DNA of 64,000 nt from Halobacillus dabanensis (GTDB taxonomy: Bacteria > Bacillota > Bacilli > Bacillales > Halobacillaceae). Positions 35,125-43,831 of the stretch are shown piece after piece. The stretch covers positions 119,318-183,317 of the forward strand of contig NZ_FOSB01000009.1 in assembly GCF_900114165.1 (NCBI RefSeq). Direction: 5' to 3'. Both the position numbers and the translations under genes were made by a program. The notes under the pieces are model-generated. The model was not told the DNA's origin and ran no database searches. It saw only the letters and a program-made list of their open reading frames with translations. Positions within the stretch are counted from its first letter, which is position 1. Each line of letters begins with the position of its first letter.

Positions 35125-36129
35125 ATGAAAAAATGGTTGTCCTTTTTAGCTATACCTTTGTTAAGTTTGGTGTTGGCTGCTTGTGGCAGTGATGCAGGTG
35201 CATCAGAAGAAAGTGAAGAGGGAGATAAGATTACCATTGGATACTTCCCAAATATTAACCACGTAGCAGGTATGGTTGCCGAAACACAGGATTTGTATAC
35301 AGAAACTCTACCAGATGGAACCGAAGTGGAGTATCAATACTTTCCTGATGGTTCTTCTTTCATGACAGCGATTGAAACCGGAGATATTCAAGGCGGGCTT
35401 GTTGGACCTGGACCTGCGATGAACCACTTCACGAGCGGTGCGAAAATAAATGTCGTGGCGGCTGGTTCTACTGGTGGTACTGTGATCATGGCTAGAGAAG
35501 GAGCGGGGGTTGATTCTCCTGAAGACTTAGCTGGTAAAACATTTGTGTCTCCGCGTGTCGGATGTACCCATGATGTGCAATTTGAAACGATGATGAAAGA
35601 AGAATACGGATTGACTTCTGATCGTATTGGTGGCGAAATGAAGCATGTAACTGGAAAACCTGCGACATATGCAAGCTTGTTTGAAACAGGTAATGTCGAT
35701 GTAGCCACAGTCCCGGAACCATGGGCCTCCTCCATTGAAGCACAAGGCAGCGGTGAAGTCCTTGTGGATACTCCTGATGTAGCTTATGGTGAGACGTTGC
35801 CTGCAGCTGTTTTCGTTACTTCACAAAAGTTGGTGGATGAAGATCCAGAACTTGTTGAAAGTATTGTAGGAGCACATAAAAAAGCGACAGATTTTATTAA
35901 TGAAAACCCAGAAGAAGCTAAACAAATCGCTATTGATAAAATCAAGGATATAACAGACCAAGAACTTTCTAAAGAAGTTATTGACAATGCATGGGAGAGA
36001 ATCAACTTCACTTATGATGTGCAGGAAGAACACTTGCAAGAATTTGCTAACTCCTCTTATGACCTTGAATTTTTGAAGGAAAAGCCTGATTTGACTGGGC
36101 TTGTAGATACAAGTTTCATCGAAGAATAA
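35125..36129 (+). CDS. substrate-binding lipoprotein, NMT1/SsuA-like
   Basis: A secreted lipoprotein of 334 aa with a signal segment and lipobox LAAC (lipidated Cys20), then an acidic linker. The mature domain starts ITIGYFPNINHVAG and has VGPGPAMNHFTSGAKI and TVPEPWASSIE, typical of the type II binding fold used for nitrate, sulfonates and thiamine precursors. The start is preceded by AGGAGATGAGG. Last gene of the three-gene operon. Confidence 0.9.
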   Translation: MKKWLSFLAIPLLSLVLAACGSDAGASEESEEGDKITIGYFPNINHVAGMVAETQDLYTETLPDGTEVEYQYFPDGSSFMTAIETGDIQGGLVGPGPAMNHFTSGAKINVVAAGSTGGTVIMAREGAGVDSPEDLAGKTFVSPRVGCTHDVQFETMMKEEYGLTSDRIGGEMKHVTGKPATYASLFETGNVDVATVPEPWASSIEAQGSGEVLVDTPDVAYGETLPAAVFVTSQKLVDEDPELVESIVGAHKKATDFINENPEEAKQIAIDKIKDITDQELSKEVIDNAWERINFTYDVQEEHLQEFANSSYDLEFLKEKPDLTGLVDTSFIEE

Positions 36130-36132
36130 ATG

Positions 36133-36171
36133 AAAAAGAGACGAAGGTGTTCCTTTCGTCTCTTTTTTTTT
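36133..36171 (+). terminator. ABC-operon terminator
   Basis: AAAGAGACGAAGG pairs with CCTTTCGTCTCTTT, followed by a nine-T run. Confidence 0.9.
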
Positions 36172-36417
36172 GCCTTAATTAGTGAAGGCTTTTTTTCTTG
36201 ACTCCTTCAAAACCGATTTTTAAACCTCTCTATTGCGCAATGCAAAGTGAAATAAGGCGGGCATTTTAATGTATCGGAAATAAACCTTCGAGGGATTTAT
36301 CCGAAATTCCCTTAGTTGTAATATAAAAACGTTGGAAAAAGCCTCGAAAAAATTCTCCTTCCAGCCCATTAGTTTTCAATAAATAGGTGAGACTAACAAG
36401 TACAGGAGGGATAAGCA

Positions 36418-37110
36418 TTGAAACCTTGGTTTATTGTTTTCGTGGCACTTACGATGCTTTTCATTCAGTCTCAACCGGTGGCAGCAGTTAATCCATATAA
36501 AATTGTCCATAAAGATCAAGTAGCTGAAGATTGGGAAGTTCATGTGGATTATCCGTTATTTGAAGGTCTGGAAAGTAAGGATCTTCAAGATACAGTAAAT
36601 CATCAAATTGTTCAAAAACTTGAAGAAACTTTCCGAAGAGTGAAGAGGGGAGCGGGGGAAATGATGGGGATGCCTTATCTTTATTATGAAGAGACCTCTG
36701 TTTTTAAGGAGGAAGATTTTTATTCTGTCGTCATGACCTCTCATATATCAAGAGGGGAGCGTTATAATTCAACGGTCACTTCCATCAATTTTAATGATGA
36801 AAGAGGGGGAGCCGTTAAGAAATTGGCAGATATCGTTCACATCGATCGTCTCAATAAGGAAGTGAAAAAGGTGTTGGAAACCGATCCTGATTTGTATTCA
36901 AAGGAGCCATTTGCCGGTGTTCGTGACAATACCGCTTTTTATTTGGAGGATGATAAAATCGTTCTTGTGTTTAACAAGTTTGAAGTAGCGGCAGGGGTAC
37001 ATGGCACACCGGAAATACCAATTCCGTTAAAAGGAATATTAAAGGAGGAGATGGATAAAAAGGAAGCGCCTTTACCATCTTACACTACTTATCCACAGGT
37101 GGAATATTGA
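36418..37110 (+). CDS. secreted DUF3298/DUF4163-type protein (RsiV/PdaC-like)
   Basis: A 230-aa exported protein with an N-terminal signal peptide (cleavage near PVAAVNPY, residue 24). The N-terminal half WEVHVDYPLFEGL fits DUF4163 and the C-terminal half, FNDERGGAVKKLADI and VFNKFEVAAGVHGTPEIPI, fits DUF3298. These domains occur in the lysozyme-sensing anti-sigma factor RsiV and in PdaC, so binding of peptidoglycan or lysozyme is plausible. No membrane anchor remains after cleavage. TTG 36418 follows GGAGGGATAAG. Confidence 0.82.
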   Translation: MKPWFIVFVALTMLFIQSQPVAAVNPYKIVHKDQVAEDWEVHVDYPLFEGLESKDLQDTVNHQIVQKLEETFRRVKRGAGEMMGMPYLYYEETSVFKEEDFYSVVMTSHISRGERYNSTVTSINFNDERGGAVKKLADIVHIDRLNKEVKKVLETDPDLYSKEPFAGVRDNTAFYLEDDKIVLVFNKFEVAAGVHGTPEIPIPLKGILKEEMDKKEAPLPSYTTYPQVEY

Positions 37111-37228
37111 TAGGAGTACGGTTCCTTTTTTTACATCATCCAATAGGATTTAACCTATTGATTCATATTGGTTCCTTGTAAGTGACATGAGAAAGCACGG
37201 GAAAGTATATCTGTTTATTTGTTAAAAA

Positions 37229-37256
37229 AGAAGCATGAGCTACTGCTTATGCTTCT
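37229..37256 (-). terminator. terminator overlapping the GNAT gene stop
   Basis: AGAAGCATAAGC (covering the last codons) pairs with GCTCATGCTTCT and is followed on the minus strand by six T residues. Confidence 0.8.
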
Positions 37257-37795
37257 AACATTTCTTCCTCTTTTTGTTCACCATAATAATGAAACAAGTA
37301 TTGGTCTTTCGTAATAACATATAGGTCATATACATCTTCGTCACGATTGATCCACGAAAATACATCTGGGTAGGAGACATTACCCTGTGATACATAAGGA
37401 ATCTTCAATGCTGCTTTCAATGAACGAATATTGCTCCTGCGAATTTTCATGAATACCGCTTCAATACCCAACTGAAAGAACAACTCTTCGAAGAAAGCTT
37501 CCTTAGCCATCTGGTTGTAGCCTTTTCCGAAAAAAGGACGACCAATCCATGTAGCTAAGAAACCTTTGTTATCTTGAATATCAAATAAATTAATTGTGCC
37601 GATCGGTTGTGCCCACTCATCAAGGATGGTTCGTGAAATCAGCTCACCCCGATCTTCTGCTTCTATCGTCTGTTTAGTCAAAAAATAAAACTCATCGCTT
37701 GATGCCGCTTTGTGGCGTACATAAGGGAAAACTTCTGGGTGAATCATTAAATCAAATAAAACCGGGGCGTCATGTAAATCACGTTTTTTTAGCAT
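37247..37795 (-). CDS. GNAT-family N-acetyltransferase (RimJ/RimL type)
   Basis: An acetyl-CoA-dependent acyltransferase of 182 aa. The central GRPFFGKGYNQMAKEAF block (about residues 85-100) is the CoA-binding motif A, followed by the IRRSNIRSLKAALKI motif B typical of RimJ/RimL relatives. The acceptor is unknown. The gene is preceded by a tRNA-like sequence and switchable hairpins, so translation is probably controlled: the GGAGGG ribosome site (37802-37807) lies 6 bases before ATG 37795 and can pair with CCCTCC just upstream. No co-transcribed gene. Confidence 0.88.
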   Translation of the reverse strand: MLKKRDLHDAPVLFDLMIHPEVFPYVRHKAASSDEFYFLTKQTIEAEDRGELISRTILDEWAQPIGTINLFDIQDNKGFLATWIGRPFFGKGYNQMAKEAFFEELFFQLGIEAVFMKIRRSNIRSLKAALKIPYVSQGNVSYPDVFSWINRDEDVYDLYVITKDQYLFHYYGEQKEEEMLEA

Positions 37796-37801
37796 AAAAA
37801 T

Positions 37802-37874
37802 CCCTCCTTGAATGAGGAGGGTGATCCAAAACGCATAGGAAATAGGCGTCTACTGGCCGGTTTTGGCCACCCTC
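37802..37874 (-). promoter_or_regulatory. leader with mutually exclusive hairpins over the GNAT ribosome site
   Basis: Reading the minus strand, GAGGGTG (37868-37874) pairs with CACCCTC (37817-37823), extended by CCAAAAC/GTTTTGG inside it. The same CCCTCC bases (37816-37821) also complement GGAGGG (37802-37807), the ribosome site. The two pairings cannot coexist, a layout expected of a riboswitch or RNA thermometer. Confidence 0.6.
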
Positions 37875-37899
37875 GAATTTTTATCAATTGCACACAAAA

Positions 37900-37973
37900 A
37901 TTCGGGGTGGGAATCGAACCCACTAGAACCAGTGTAATTACTGGTGGCGCACCATTTGCCTTCCCTACGCGAA
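37900..37973 (-). ncRNA. tRNA-like structure upstream of the GNAT leader
   Basis: A perfect T arm GTGGGTTCGATTCCCAC, a 5-nt variable loop, an anticodon-like arm CCAGT/ACTGG with a six-base loop AATTAC, and a D arm GGCAAATGGTGCGCC. The acceptor is defective: only GGG/CCC pairs at normal spacing, or TTC/GAA if five bases bulge. No U33-type anticodon loop. It is not a normal tRNA; it could be a pseudo-tRNA or a tRNA mimic that forms part of the leader. Confidence 0.6.
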
Positions 37974-37999
37974 AAACTTATAAAGTATCATCTAAACTT

Positions 38000-38028
38000 A
38001 TAATAATCCAAACCTCAAAAAAAGTGAA
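38000..38028 (-). promoter_or_regulatory. possible promoter of the tRNA-like/GNAT transcript
   Basis: TTCACT and TATTAT with a 17-bp spacer on the minus strand, about 25-30 bp before the tRNA-like sequence. Confidence 0.45.
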
Positions 38029-38210
38029 CGAAATTTTTGTAAAAACTATGTGGAAATTTTTGTAGAATAGGTAACGTTTTTTAAACGATAAAAAACCGGA
38101 TGACCGACAAGTAGTTGATCGGGAAAGTTTTATATTATTCCCTTTACACGCATAATCTTTTTGTTGATTCTTGTTTATTAACACGGACATGGAATTTTTC
38201 CAACATGAGA

Positions 38211-38240
38211 AAACACCGGAAGCTTTTCCGGTGTTTAGGT
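38211..38240 (-). terminator. amidohydrolase-gene terminator
   Basis: AAACACCGGAA pairs with TTCCGGTGTTT; the minus-strand side continues TTTTCTC. Confidence 0.85.
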
Positions 38241-38247
38241 TGTTCCT

Positions 38248-39375
38248 TTATTCCTGGAAATATACCATTTTTCCATCAATCATCGTCCAGATAGGCTTAG
38301 ATAAATATTCGAAAGGATGACCGCTCCACAAAACAAGGTCAGCATCTTTCCCTTTTTCAATGGACCCGACACGATCATCCACGCCAAGGTTTTTAGCAGG
38401 AGTTATCGTGATTCCTCTCAAGGCATCTTCTATGTCCAATCCTTCCCGGGCAGCTAAGGCTGCACATATATTCAAGTATTGTATCGGTGTGTAAGGATGG
38501 TCTGTGGTAATGGAGACGCGAATACCGTAATCATGCAATACTTTGTACGTTTGCCACGTCTTATTACGAAGTTCGATTTTTGATGCACGGGTGAATGTCG
38601 GTCCAACAGATACCTGCAGATCTCTGCCAGCCAATTCATCTGCTATCAAATGCCCTTCTGTACAATGCTCTATTCTTAAATCAAGGTCGAATTCATCAGC
38701 GAAACGTAAAGCTGTGATAATGTCATCTGCACGGTGAGCATGAATACGCACAGGGATCTCTTTATTTAAAGCTTGAAGTATCGGTTTGACCCGTAAATTA
38801 GGTTCAGGATCTTTCATCGCAGCATAAAATGTTTCTCTTAATGTACCCATGATTCCAAGCCTGGTAATGGATGCATTCTTCGATTGGGAGTGAATTCGTT
38901 TAGGGTTTTCACCAAGAGCTAACTTTAACCCCGCTGTCTGTCTAAGGATCATATGGTTAATCGTGTGGCCTACGGTTTTGATTACTGAGGTTGTACCTCC
39001 AATCATGTTCGCACTGCCTGGCATAATATGTGCCGTAGTGACGCCTGCTTTTCGAGCAGAGAAAAAAGCTGGATCAAGGGGGTGGGCGCCATCAATCGCT
39101 CTCAGATGAGGAGTAATTGCCTCAATCGTTTCATTTGCATCGCTCCCTGCCCATCCTGTTCCTTCATCATAAAGTCCAAGATGTGTATGGACATCAATAA
39201 ACCCCGGATATAAGTCGAGTCCTTTACCATCGATATACTCAGCCTGTTCTGGCAATTTGATATCTTTTCCGTAATCATAAATCTTTCCATCGACGATATG
39301 GACATAGCCATTCTTGATAGAAGCAGATGTAATGGGGTGGATATGGACATTTTTTATGACAGTATTCATAGACAT
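38248..39375 (-). CDS. amidohydrolase-superfamily metal-dependent hydrolase
   Basis: A cytoplasmic TIM-barrel hydrolase of 375 aa. The metal-binding HxH is in DVHTHLG near residue 64. Later ligands are in RIHAHRADD, RIEHCTEGHL and the Asp in TTDHPYTP near 290. The sequence is closest in style to imidazolonepropionase-like amidohydrolases acting on cyclic amides or dipeptides; the substrate is not known. Two nearby ATGs (39375 and 39369) follow AAGGAAAGG; the first is given. Terminators on both sides indicate a single-gene unit. Confidence 0.88.
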   Translation of the reverse strand: MSMNTVIKNVHIHPITSASIKNGYVHIVDGKIYDYGKDIKLPEQAEYIDGKGLDLYPGFIDVHTHLGLYDEGTGWAGSDANETIEAITPHLRAIDGAHPLDPAFFSARKAGVTTAHIMPGSANMIGGTTSVIKTVGHTINHMILRQTAGLKLALGENPKRIHSQSKNASITRLGIMGTLRETFYAAMKDPEPNLRVKPILQALNKEIPVRIHAHRADDIITALRFADEFDLDLRIEHCTEGHLIADELAGRDLQVSVGPTFTRASKIELRNKTWQTYKVLHDYGIRVSITTDHPYTPIQYLNICAALAAREGLDIEDALRGITITPAKNLGVDDRVGSIEKGKDADLVLWSGHPFEYLSKPIWTMIDGKMVYFQE

Positions 39376-39431
39376 ACAGCCTTTCCTTCAATATATCCTT
39401 ATTATACTTGATTTTTAAAGTTTGGAGCATT

Positions 39432-39470
39432 AAAAAGGAACAAAGCATCAGAATTGGCTTTGTTCCTTTC
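39432..39470 (-). terminator. yfhF terminator
   Basis: AAAGGAACAAAGC pairs with GCTTTGTTCCTTT; T-rich continuation on the minus strand. Confidence 0.85.
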
Positions 39471-39475
39471 GACAT

Positions 39476-40381
39476 TTATTCCTTTACTATAGATTTCAAG
39501 GCTGGTGTTAATTCTGGATAGAGGTAGGCATAACCGTGGGCCATTGCTTTTTTAGGGATGACACATTGACCATCCAAAAGAAGTGTACTCATATCCCCAA
39601 GGGCCGCCTTAAGGGCGAAAGAGGGGGCGGTCAGCCAGTGTGGCCTTTGCAATACATTACCTAATGCTTCGCCGAAGTCTTTATTCCTTTTTGGATTGGG
39701 GGCTGTGCCGTTTATGGGGCCATTAATATCCTTATTATGAATTGCATAATCCAGTAAACCTACGACATCCTCTATATGAATCCAGGACATCCACTGTTCC
39801 CCAGAACCTAGATTCCCGCCGATCATAAGCTTGTAGGGTAACATCATTTTCGGTAAGGCACCCTTCTTGCCTAAAATGATGCCAAACCTCACAAAGACAG
39901 TCCGCACACCTTTTTCAGCTGCTTGGGAAGCCCGTTCCTCCCATTCCACCACCACATTTGCCAAGAAATCCTTTCCTGGTTCTGTTGTTTCTTCTGTGAA
40001 GGTCTTTGTGTTAGATTGGCCATAGTAACCAACAGCTGAAGCGTTTACAAGTACTTCTGGTTTTTCTGGAAGAGCATCAATCAAATCGATTACACTTTCA
40101 GTCGCCTGGATGCGACTATTGATAATGGATTGTTTCCTTTCCTCGGTCCACCGTCCGCTGTTCAATGACTCACCAGCTAAATTAACGATGGCATCTAAAA
40201 CGGGGAGTTCTTTCTCAGGATGGTGCTCCTTTTTCAACCAACCAACATACGTAACTTGCTCCGAATTTGTGTGGTCCTCAGGACTTCTGGTCAGTATGTA
40301 CACATGGTGTCCCTCTCTTTTTAACTGCTCCGTTAATACAGTACCCACAAAGCCTGTGCCGCCTGTAATTGCTATTTTCAT
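39476..40381 (-). CDS. yfhF: TIGR01777-family NAD(P)-dependent epimerase-like protein
   Basis: A short-chain-dehydrogenase-fold protein of 301 aa with the nucleotide motif ITGGTGFVG at the N-terminus and the YYGQ active-site region (VGYYGQSNTKTF). The C-terminal DUF1731 segment contains RPHWLTAPSFALK. Substrate unknown. It lies divergently next to recX as in B. subtilis yfhF-yfhG. ATG 40381 is used because GGAGGA is 6 bases away; ATG 40387 touches it. Confidence 0.9.
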   Translation of the reverse strand: MKIAITGGTGFVGTVLTEQLKREGHHVYILTRSPEDHTNSEQVTYVGWLKKEHHPEKELPVLDAIVNLAGESLNSGRWTEERKQSIINSRIQATESVIDLIDALPEKPEVLVNASAVGYYGQSNTKTFTEETTEPGKDFLANVVVEWEERASQAAEKGVRTVFVRFGIILGKKGALPKMMLPYKLMIGGNLGSGEQWMSWIHIEDVVGLLDYAIHNKDINGPINGTAPNPKRNKDFGEALGNVLQRPHWLTAPSFALKAALGDMSTLLLDGQCVIPKKAMAHGYAYLYPELTPALKSIVKE

Positions 40382-40499
40382 CGTCATTCCTCCTGCGGTA
40401 ATAGTTTTTCAACACTTTACTCTACCTTTGATTATTTTACGGTGATTATTCATGTGCCCGATCGCTTCCACATGGTAAAATGAACAAGAGGTGAAGCGA

Positions 40500-41312
40500 A
40501 TGGCTAAACTTACGAAAATAACTACTCAGAAAAAGCACAAAAGTCGCTACAACATTTTTTTAGATAAAGGCAATGGAGAAGAGTATGGTTTCAGTGTTGA
40601 TGAAGATGTTCTCGTTAAATATCGGCTTCAGAAAAATATGGACCTTGATGATGCTACGATTAATGCCTTGGTTCAAACAGACACGCTTCATAAATCCTAT
40701 ACCCTTGCTATCAATTATTTAAGCTATCGTATGCGCTCCGAGAAAGAAATACGTGATTATTTAAAAGACAAAGAAGCGGACCCTGAACATATAGAAGAAA
40801 TTATAAAAAAATTACATCAGGAACGGTTGCTTGATGATCAAGAGTTTGCAAATTCGCTTGTGAGAACAAGGATCATGACTTCAAGTAAAGGGCCGCTTTT
40901 GTTAAAGAAAGAGTTGTTAGATAAAGGGGTATCAGCGTTAAAGGCAGACGAAGCCATCACCCTATACTCATTTGACAAACAGTATGAAAAGGCTTTGAAA
41001 TTTGCGGAAAAAAAAATGAGGAATGATGGGCGGAAATCCTACCGCCAACAAATTCAAAATGTCCAGCAGACCTTGATGCAAAAAGGTTTCCAGGGGGACG
41101 TCATCCAGGAAGTACTTGTTAACCTGCCTGAAGAGGAGGATGAAAATACGGAATGGGAAGCGGTCGTTTATCAAGGGGAAAAGTTACTCCGTAAGTTTCA
41201 ACCTAAGACGGAAGGGTATGAGTTGAAACAGAAAGTTAAGTCTGGATTGTACAGAAAAGGGTTTCCCTTTGATTTGATTGACCGTTTTATAGAAGAGTAT
41301 ATTGACGTTTAA
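40500..41312 (+). CDS. recX: recombination regulator RecX
   Basis: A modulator of RecA filaments, 270 aa. It is built of tandem three-helix RecX repeats, with YLSYRMRSEKEIRDYL at about 75-90 and KGPLLLKKELLDKGV at about 125-140. The long form with an N-terminal extension is usual in Bacillaceae. ATG 40500 follows AGAGGTGA. The gene is divergent from yfhF, and the next gap holds repeat R3. Confidence 0.93.
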   Translation: MAKLTKITTQKKHKSRYNIFLDKGNGEEYGFSVDEDVLVKYRLQKNMDLDDATINALVQTDTLHKSYTLAINYLSYRMRSEKEIRDYLKDKEADPEHIEEIIKKLHQERLLDDQEFANSLVRTRIMTSSKGPLLLKKELLDKGVSALKADEAITLYSFDKQYEKALKFAEKKMRNDGRKSYRQQIQNVQQTLMQKGFQGDVIQEVLVNLPEEEDENTEWEAVVYQGEKLLRKFQPKTEGYELKQKVKSGLYRKGFPFDLIDRFIEEYIDV

Positions 41313-41340
41313 AACAAGGACTCTCTATCATCCCCCTCTT

Positions 41341-41687
41341 CCATATAGGCCCTTTAGTGGAAGACTCAGTTTCGAGATGTTTCCGGGGGTTGTTGCCGTG
41401 TTGGGTGTCAGGGGGTGTTGGGAAGCTACTCGCTTTCCTGTGGGGGAACTGGCGAGCTTCCTTCTTCCACGGGAGTCTCAGCTTCCCCACCACCCCATTC
41501 GATGGAGGTGAGAAACGACCCCTTTACCAAGATGGGACGCCTTCCCCACACTCATCAGCAGATATAAAGCGCTCTATATCATGCTTTCCCGCATTGGATG
41601 ACCATAGGGGCTTATATATTATCCCCGCAGCCCCATCCACAAAAGTATCGAAACTGAGTCTTATAGAATACTGCCCTATAGTTGAAT
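41341..41687 (+). repeat. intergenic palindromic repeat family, copy R3
   Basis: AAGACTCAGTTTCGAGATG near 41361 and ATCGAAACTGAGTCTT near 41647 are near-perfect terminal inverted repeats. The interior (GGGAAGCTACTCGCTTTCCT, GGAGGTGAGAAACGA, ACCAAGATGGGACG, TATAAAGCGCTCTAT) matches the reverse complement of copy R4, minus about 40 bp. The gap has no other gene; reading frames inside it are by-products of the repeat. Confidence 0.82.
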
Positions 41688-41703
41688 TGGATTTTTGAGG
41701 ATA

Positions 41704-41750
41704 TAAAAAGAACAAGCCGTTGACTTAGATGTCAGCAGCTTGCTCTTTTT
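41704..41750 (-). terminator. terminator overlapping the HAD-hydrolase gene end
   Basis: AAGAGCAAGC inside the last codons pairs with GCTTGTTCTT; T-run follows on the minus strand. Confidence 0.75.
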
Positions 41751-42543
41751 TGGTTAATAGCCCTTTTTTATCAAGGTCCTCGATAGCTTCATGGACGTGA
41801 GCAACGACTGTGCCTGCATGTGATTTGACATCCTCATGTGCCGTTGACATTACATAACTGTGTGGAGTCATTTCAAACATACTCACGTCATTGAAAGAGT
41901 CTCCAACACAAGCGATTTCTTCTGGTTTAATTTCTAGTCCTTCTATCAATTTATGGAGGCCACTTTGTTTATTAATGGATTTTGGCATGATGTCAACACA
42001 TGTTTCGTGAGAGATGAAACTGTCGACTTCTTCACCAAAGGTTTCTTTGACCTTTTTTGCGACCTTTATGACATCCTCTTCTTTGCCGTGCAATGTAATT
42101 TTTGAAGGTTTTACACTTTTACCGACTTTGTCGTTCAAATCAGGAGTGACAAGAATATCATGGAACATTTGTTCAGAAATCAACTTAAGGAATTCATTTG
42201 ATTCTTTAGTGAACGTCTGGTCAGCTGTAGAGACTGTTTTGATCATTGGTTCGTCATCAATCGTGTCAATGATGCGTTTTGCTAATTCATCTTCAAATAT
42301 CTTTTCATGGATTGGTGCATCTTGATTATTAAATACATATGCACCGTTTTGGCTTACACGGTGGCCATTAACCCCTACACGCTTAAGTACTTCAGCAATC
42401 TCGTGGTCCATTCGACCAGATGCTACTGCGAGAGGAGTTCCCTGTTCAATCATCCGTTTCAGTGCGTCGATATCTTCATTTTTTATATAATGATCTACAC
42501 CGAGTAGTGTACCATCAAGGTCTGTAACAAACAGTTTAATCAT
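41725..42543 (-). CDS. Cof-type HAD-IIB hydrolase
   Basis: A haloacid-dehalogenase-family phosphatase of 272 aa. Motif I is FVTDLDGTLLG with nucleophile Asp8, motif II is AVASGRMD, motif III uses Lys near 200 in NKQSGLHKLI, and motif IV is CVGDSFNDVSMF. The C2B cap lies between. Such enzymes act on sugar phosphates, flavin precursors or similar; the substrate is not known. AAGGAGA precedes the ATG. Confidence 0.92.
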   Translation of the reverse strand: MIKLFVTDLDGTLLGVDHYIKNEDIDALKRMIEQGTPLAVASGRMDHEIAEVLKRVGVNGHRVSQNGAYVFNNQDAPIHEKIFEDELAKRIIDTIDDEPMIKTVSTADQTFTKESNEFLKLISEQMFHDILVTPDLNDKVGKSVKPSKITLHGKEEDVIKVAKKVKETFGEEVDSFISHETCVDIMPKSINKQSGLHKLIEGLEIKPEEIACVGDSFNDVSMFEMTPHSYVMSTAHEDVKSHAGTVVAHVHEAIEDLDKKGLLTKKEQAADI

Positions 42544-42730
42544 AATAAATCTCCTTCCATAGATGACGATTTTAAATCACCTAAATGATTGTACACGACG
42601 TAATCGCTTTCACACAAAGGAGAAAGCCTCCTATATAGTCTAACCTCTTGTAAAAAATACAAATCAAATATAGGATATAAATTATGAGATGACTGAAAAC
42701 GCTTTTAATGTAATTAAGTGGGGGACCCAT

Positions 42731-43573
42731 ATGGAACAGCAGTTAAAGATAAAAAAAGTACTCAATAATAATGTTGTCATAGCTGCCCACCCAACCTACG
42801 AGGAAGTGGTGTTGATTGGAAAGGGCATTGGATTTAATCGTAAACATGGCGATGAAATCTCATTTGACAAAGCAGATAAAACCTTTTTGTTAAGTAATGA
42901 GCAGGAGAAAGAACAGTATGTGAGTTTGTTGCCCTATATTGATGAAAACTTGATTGATTTTATGAACGACATTCTTTTGCATATAGAAGCACGGATGGGG
43001 CAGGAATTAAATCAACACATTCATGTTGCGCTAACCGATCACTTGGCTTTTGCCATTAAGCGCGCGAAGCAGGACCTTCAGTTTTCGAATCCATTTTTAT
43101 TAGAGATAGAGTCCCTCTATCCAAAGGAATATCAAATCGCCATGGAAGTCGTAACAATGATTTATGATAAAATGGCGATTCAGTTCCCAGAAGGAGAAGT
43201 AGGATTCATTGCCCTCCATATCCACAGTGCAGTTACGGACAAGACATTGAGAGAGATAAACAAACACAATTACCTCATTACACATCTCGTTCGGCTAGTG
43301 GAAGAAACGATGGATATAACAATAGATAAAAACAGTGTTGATTATCACAGACTTGTTCAACATTTACATCGTGCAATTGACCGGGTTTACCAAAATGAAC
43401 ACGTCGGTGATGAAATTCGCTTAGCTAACATGTTGAAAGAAGAATATCCAGTATGCTATAATTTAGCCTGGAAATTGATTAAAGTGATGCAAAAACAGTT
43501 GAATAAACCTGTTGATGAATCGGAAGCTATTTACTTGACGATTCATCTGCAACGTTTAACCCATAAACCCTAA
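42731..43573 (+). CDS. glcT: PtsGHI-type antiterminator
   Basis: A BglG/SacY-family RNA-binding antiterminator of 280 aa. The CAT RNA-binding domain (residues 1-60, KKVLNNNVVIAAHP) is followed by two PRD domains with the phosphorylatable His in HIHVALTDHL and ALHIHSA, and later LVQHLHRAID and IYLTIHLQR. In glucose it binds the RAT hairpin just downstream to allow ptsG transcription. ATG 42731 follows GGGGGACC; the frame extends to 42689 without a good ribosome site. Confidence 0.93.
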   Translation: MEQQLKIKKVLNNNVVIAAHPTYEEVVLIGKGIGFNRKHGDEISFDKADKTFLLSNEQEKEQYVSLLPYIDENLIDFMNDILLHIEARMGQELNQHIHVALTDHLAFAIKRAKQDLQFSNPFLLEIESLYPKEYQIAMEVVTMIYDKMAIQFPEGEVGFIALHIHSAVTDKTLREINKHNYLITHLVRLVEETMDITIDKNSVDYHRLVQHLHRAIDRVYQNEHVGDEIRLANMLKEEYPVCYNLAWKLIKVMQKQLNKPVDESEAIYLTIHLQRLTHKP

Positions 43574-43600
43574 TACGTACGTGTTACTGACACGATCAGG

Positions 43601-43685
43601 CATGAGTACATGAAGGTGAATTGGTTATCATAGGGATAGGTCTATCCTTTAGTAACTAATAACCTCGTGTGCTCATGTCTTTTTT
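43601..43685 (+). promoter_or_regulatory. RAT antiterminator/terminator upstream of ptsG
   Basis: CATGAG (43601) and CTCATG (43672) close a long hairpin that ends in TCTTTTTT. The left arm holds GGTGAATTGGTTATCATAGG, resembling the GlcT-bound RNA target that overlaps the terminator in B. subtilis ptsG. Confidence 0.8.
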
Positions 43686-43831
43686 ACGTCTTACCGGTTA
43701 GTCACGCTGCTTTCATCCATAGTTGTGTCTATATGCAGGCATATAGTTTTTACTTTTGCAAACGTTTTATTTTTCTGACAAATGTTTTTATGGGGTTGAC
43801 TGTTGTGTCACAAAATAAAGGAGGAGACAAA

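Noticed and set aside
37900..37973. A normal functional tRNA gene
   Set aside because: The acceptor stem does not pair properly, the anticodon loop has six bases and lacks U33, so it is treated as a tRNA-like structure.
37808..38065. 85-aa plus-strand frame
   Set aside because: It runs antisense through the tRNA-like and leader structures, with no ribosome site or family resemblance.
41302..41715. Overlapping open frames of 60-113 aa on both strands
   Set aside because: They lie wholly inside repeat R3, have no ribosome sites and arise from its GC-rich palindromic content.
43667..43831. N-terminal extension of PtsG
   Set aside because: It would start inside the RAT/terminator hairpin; ATG 43832 has a strong ribosome site and the family N-terminus.
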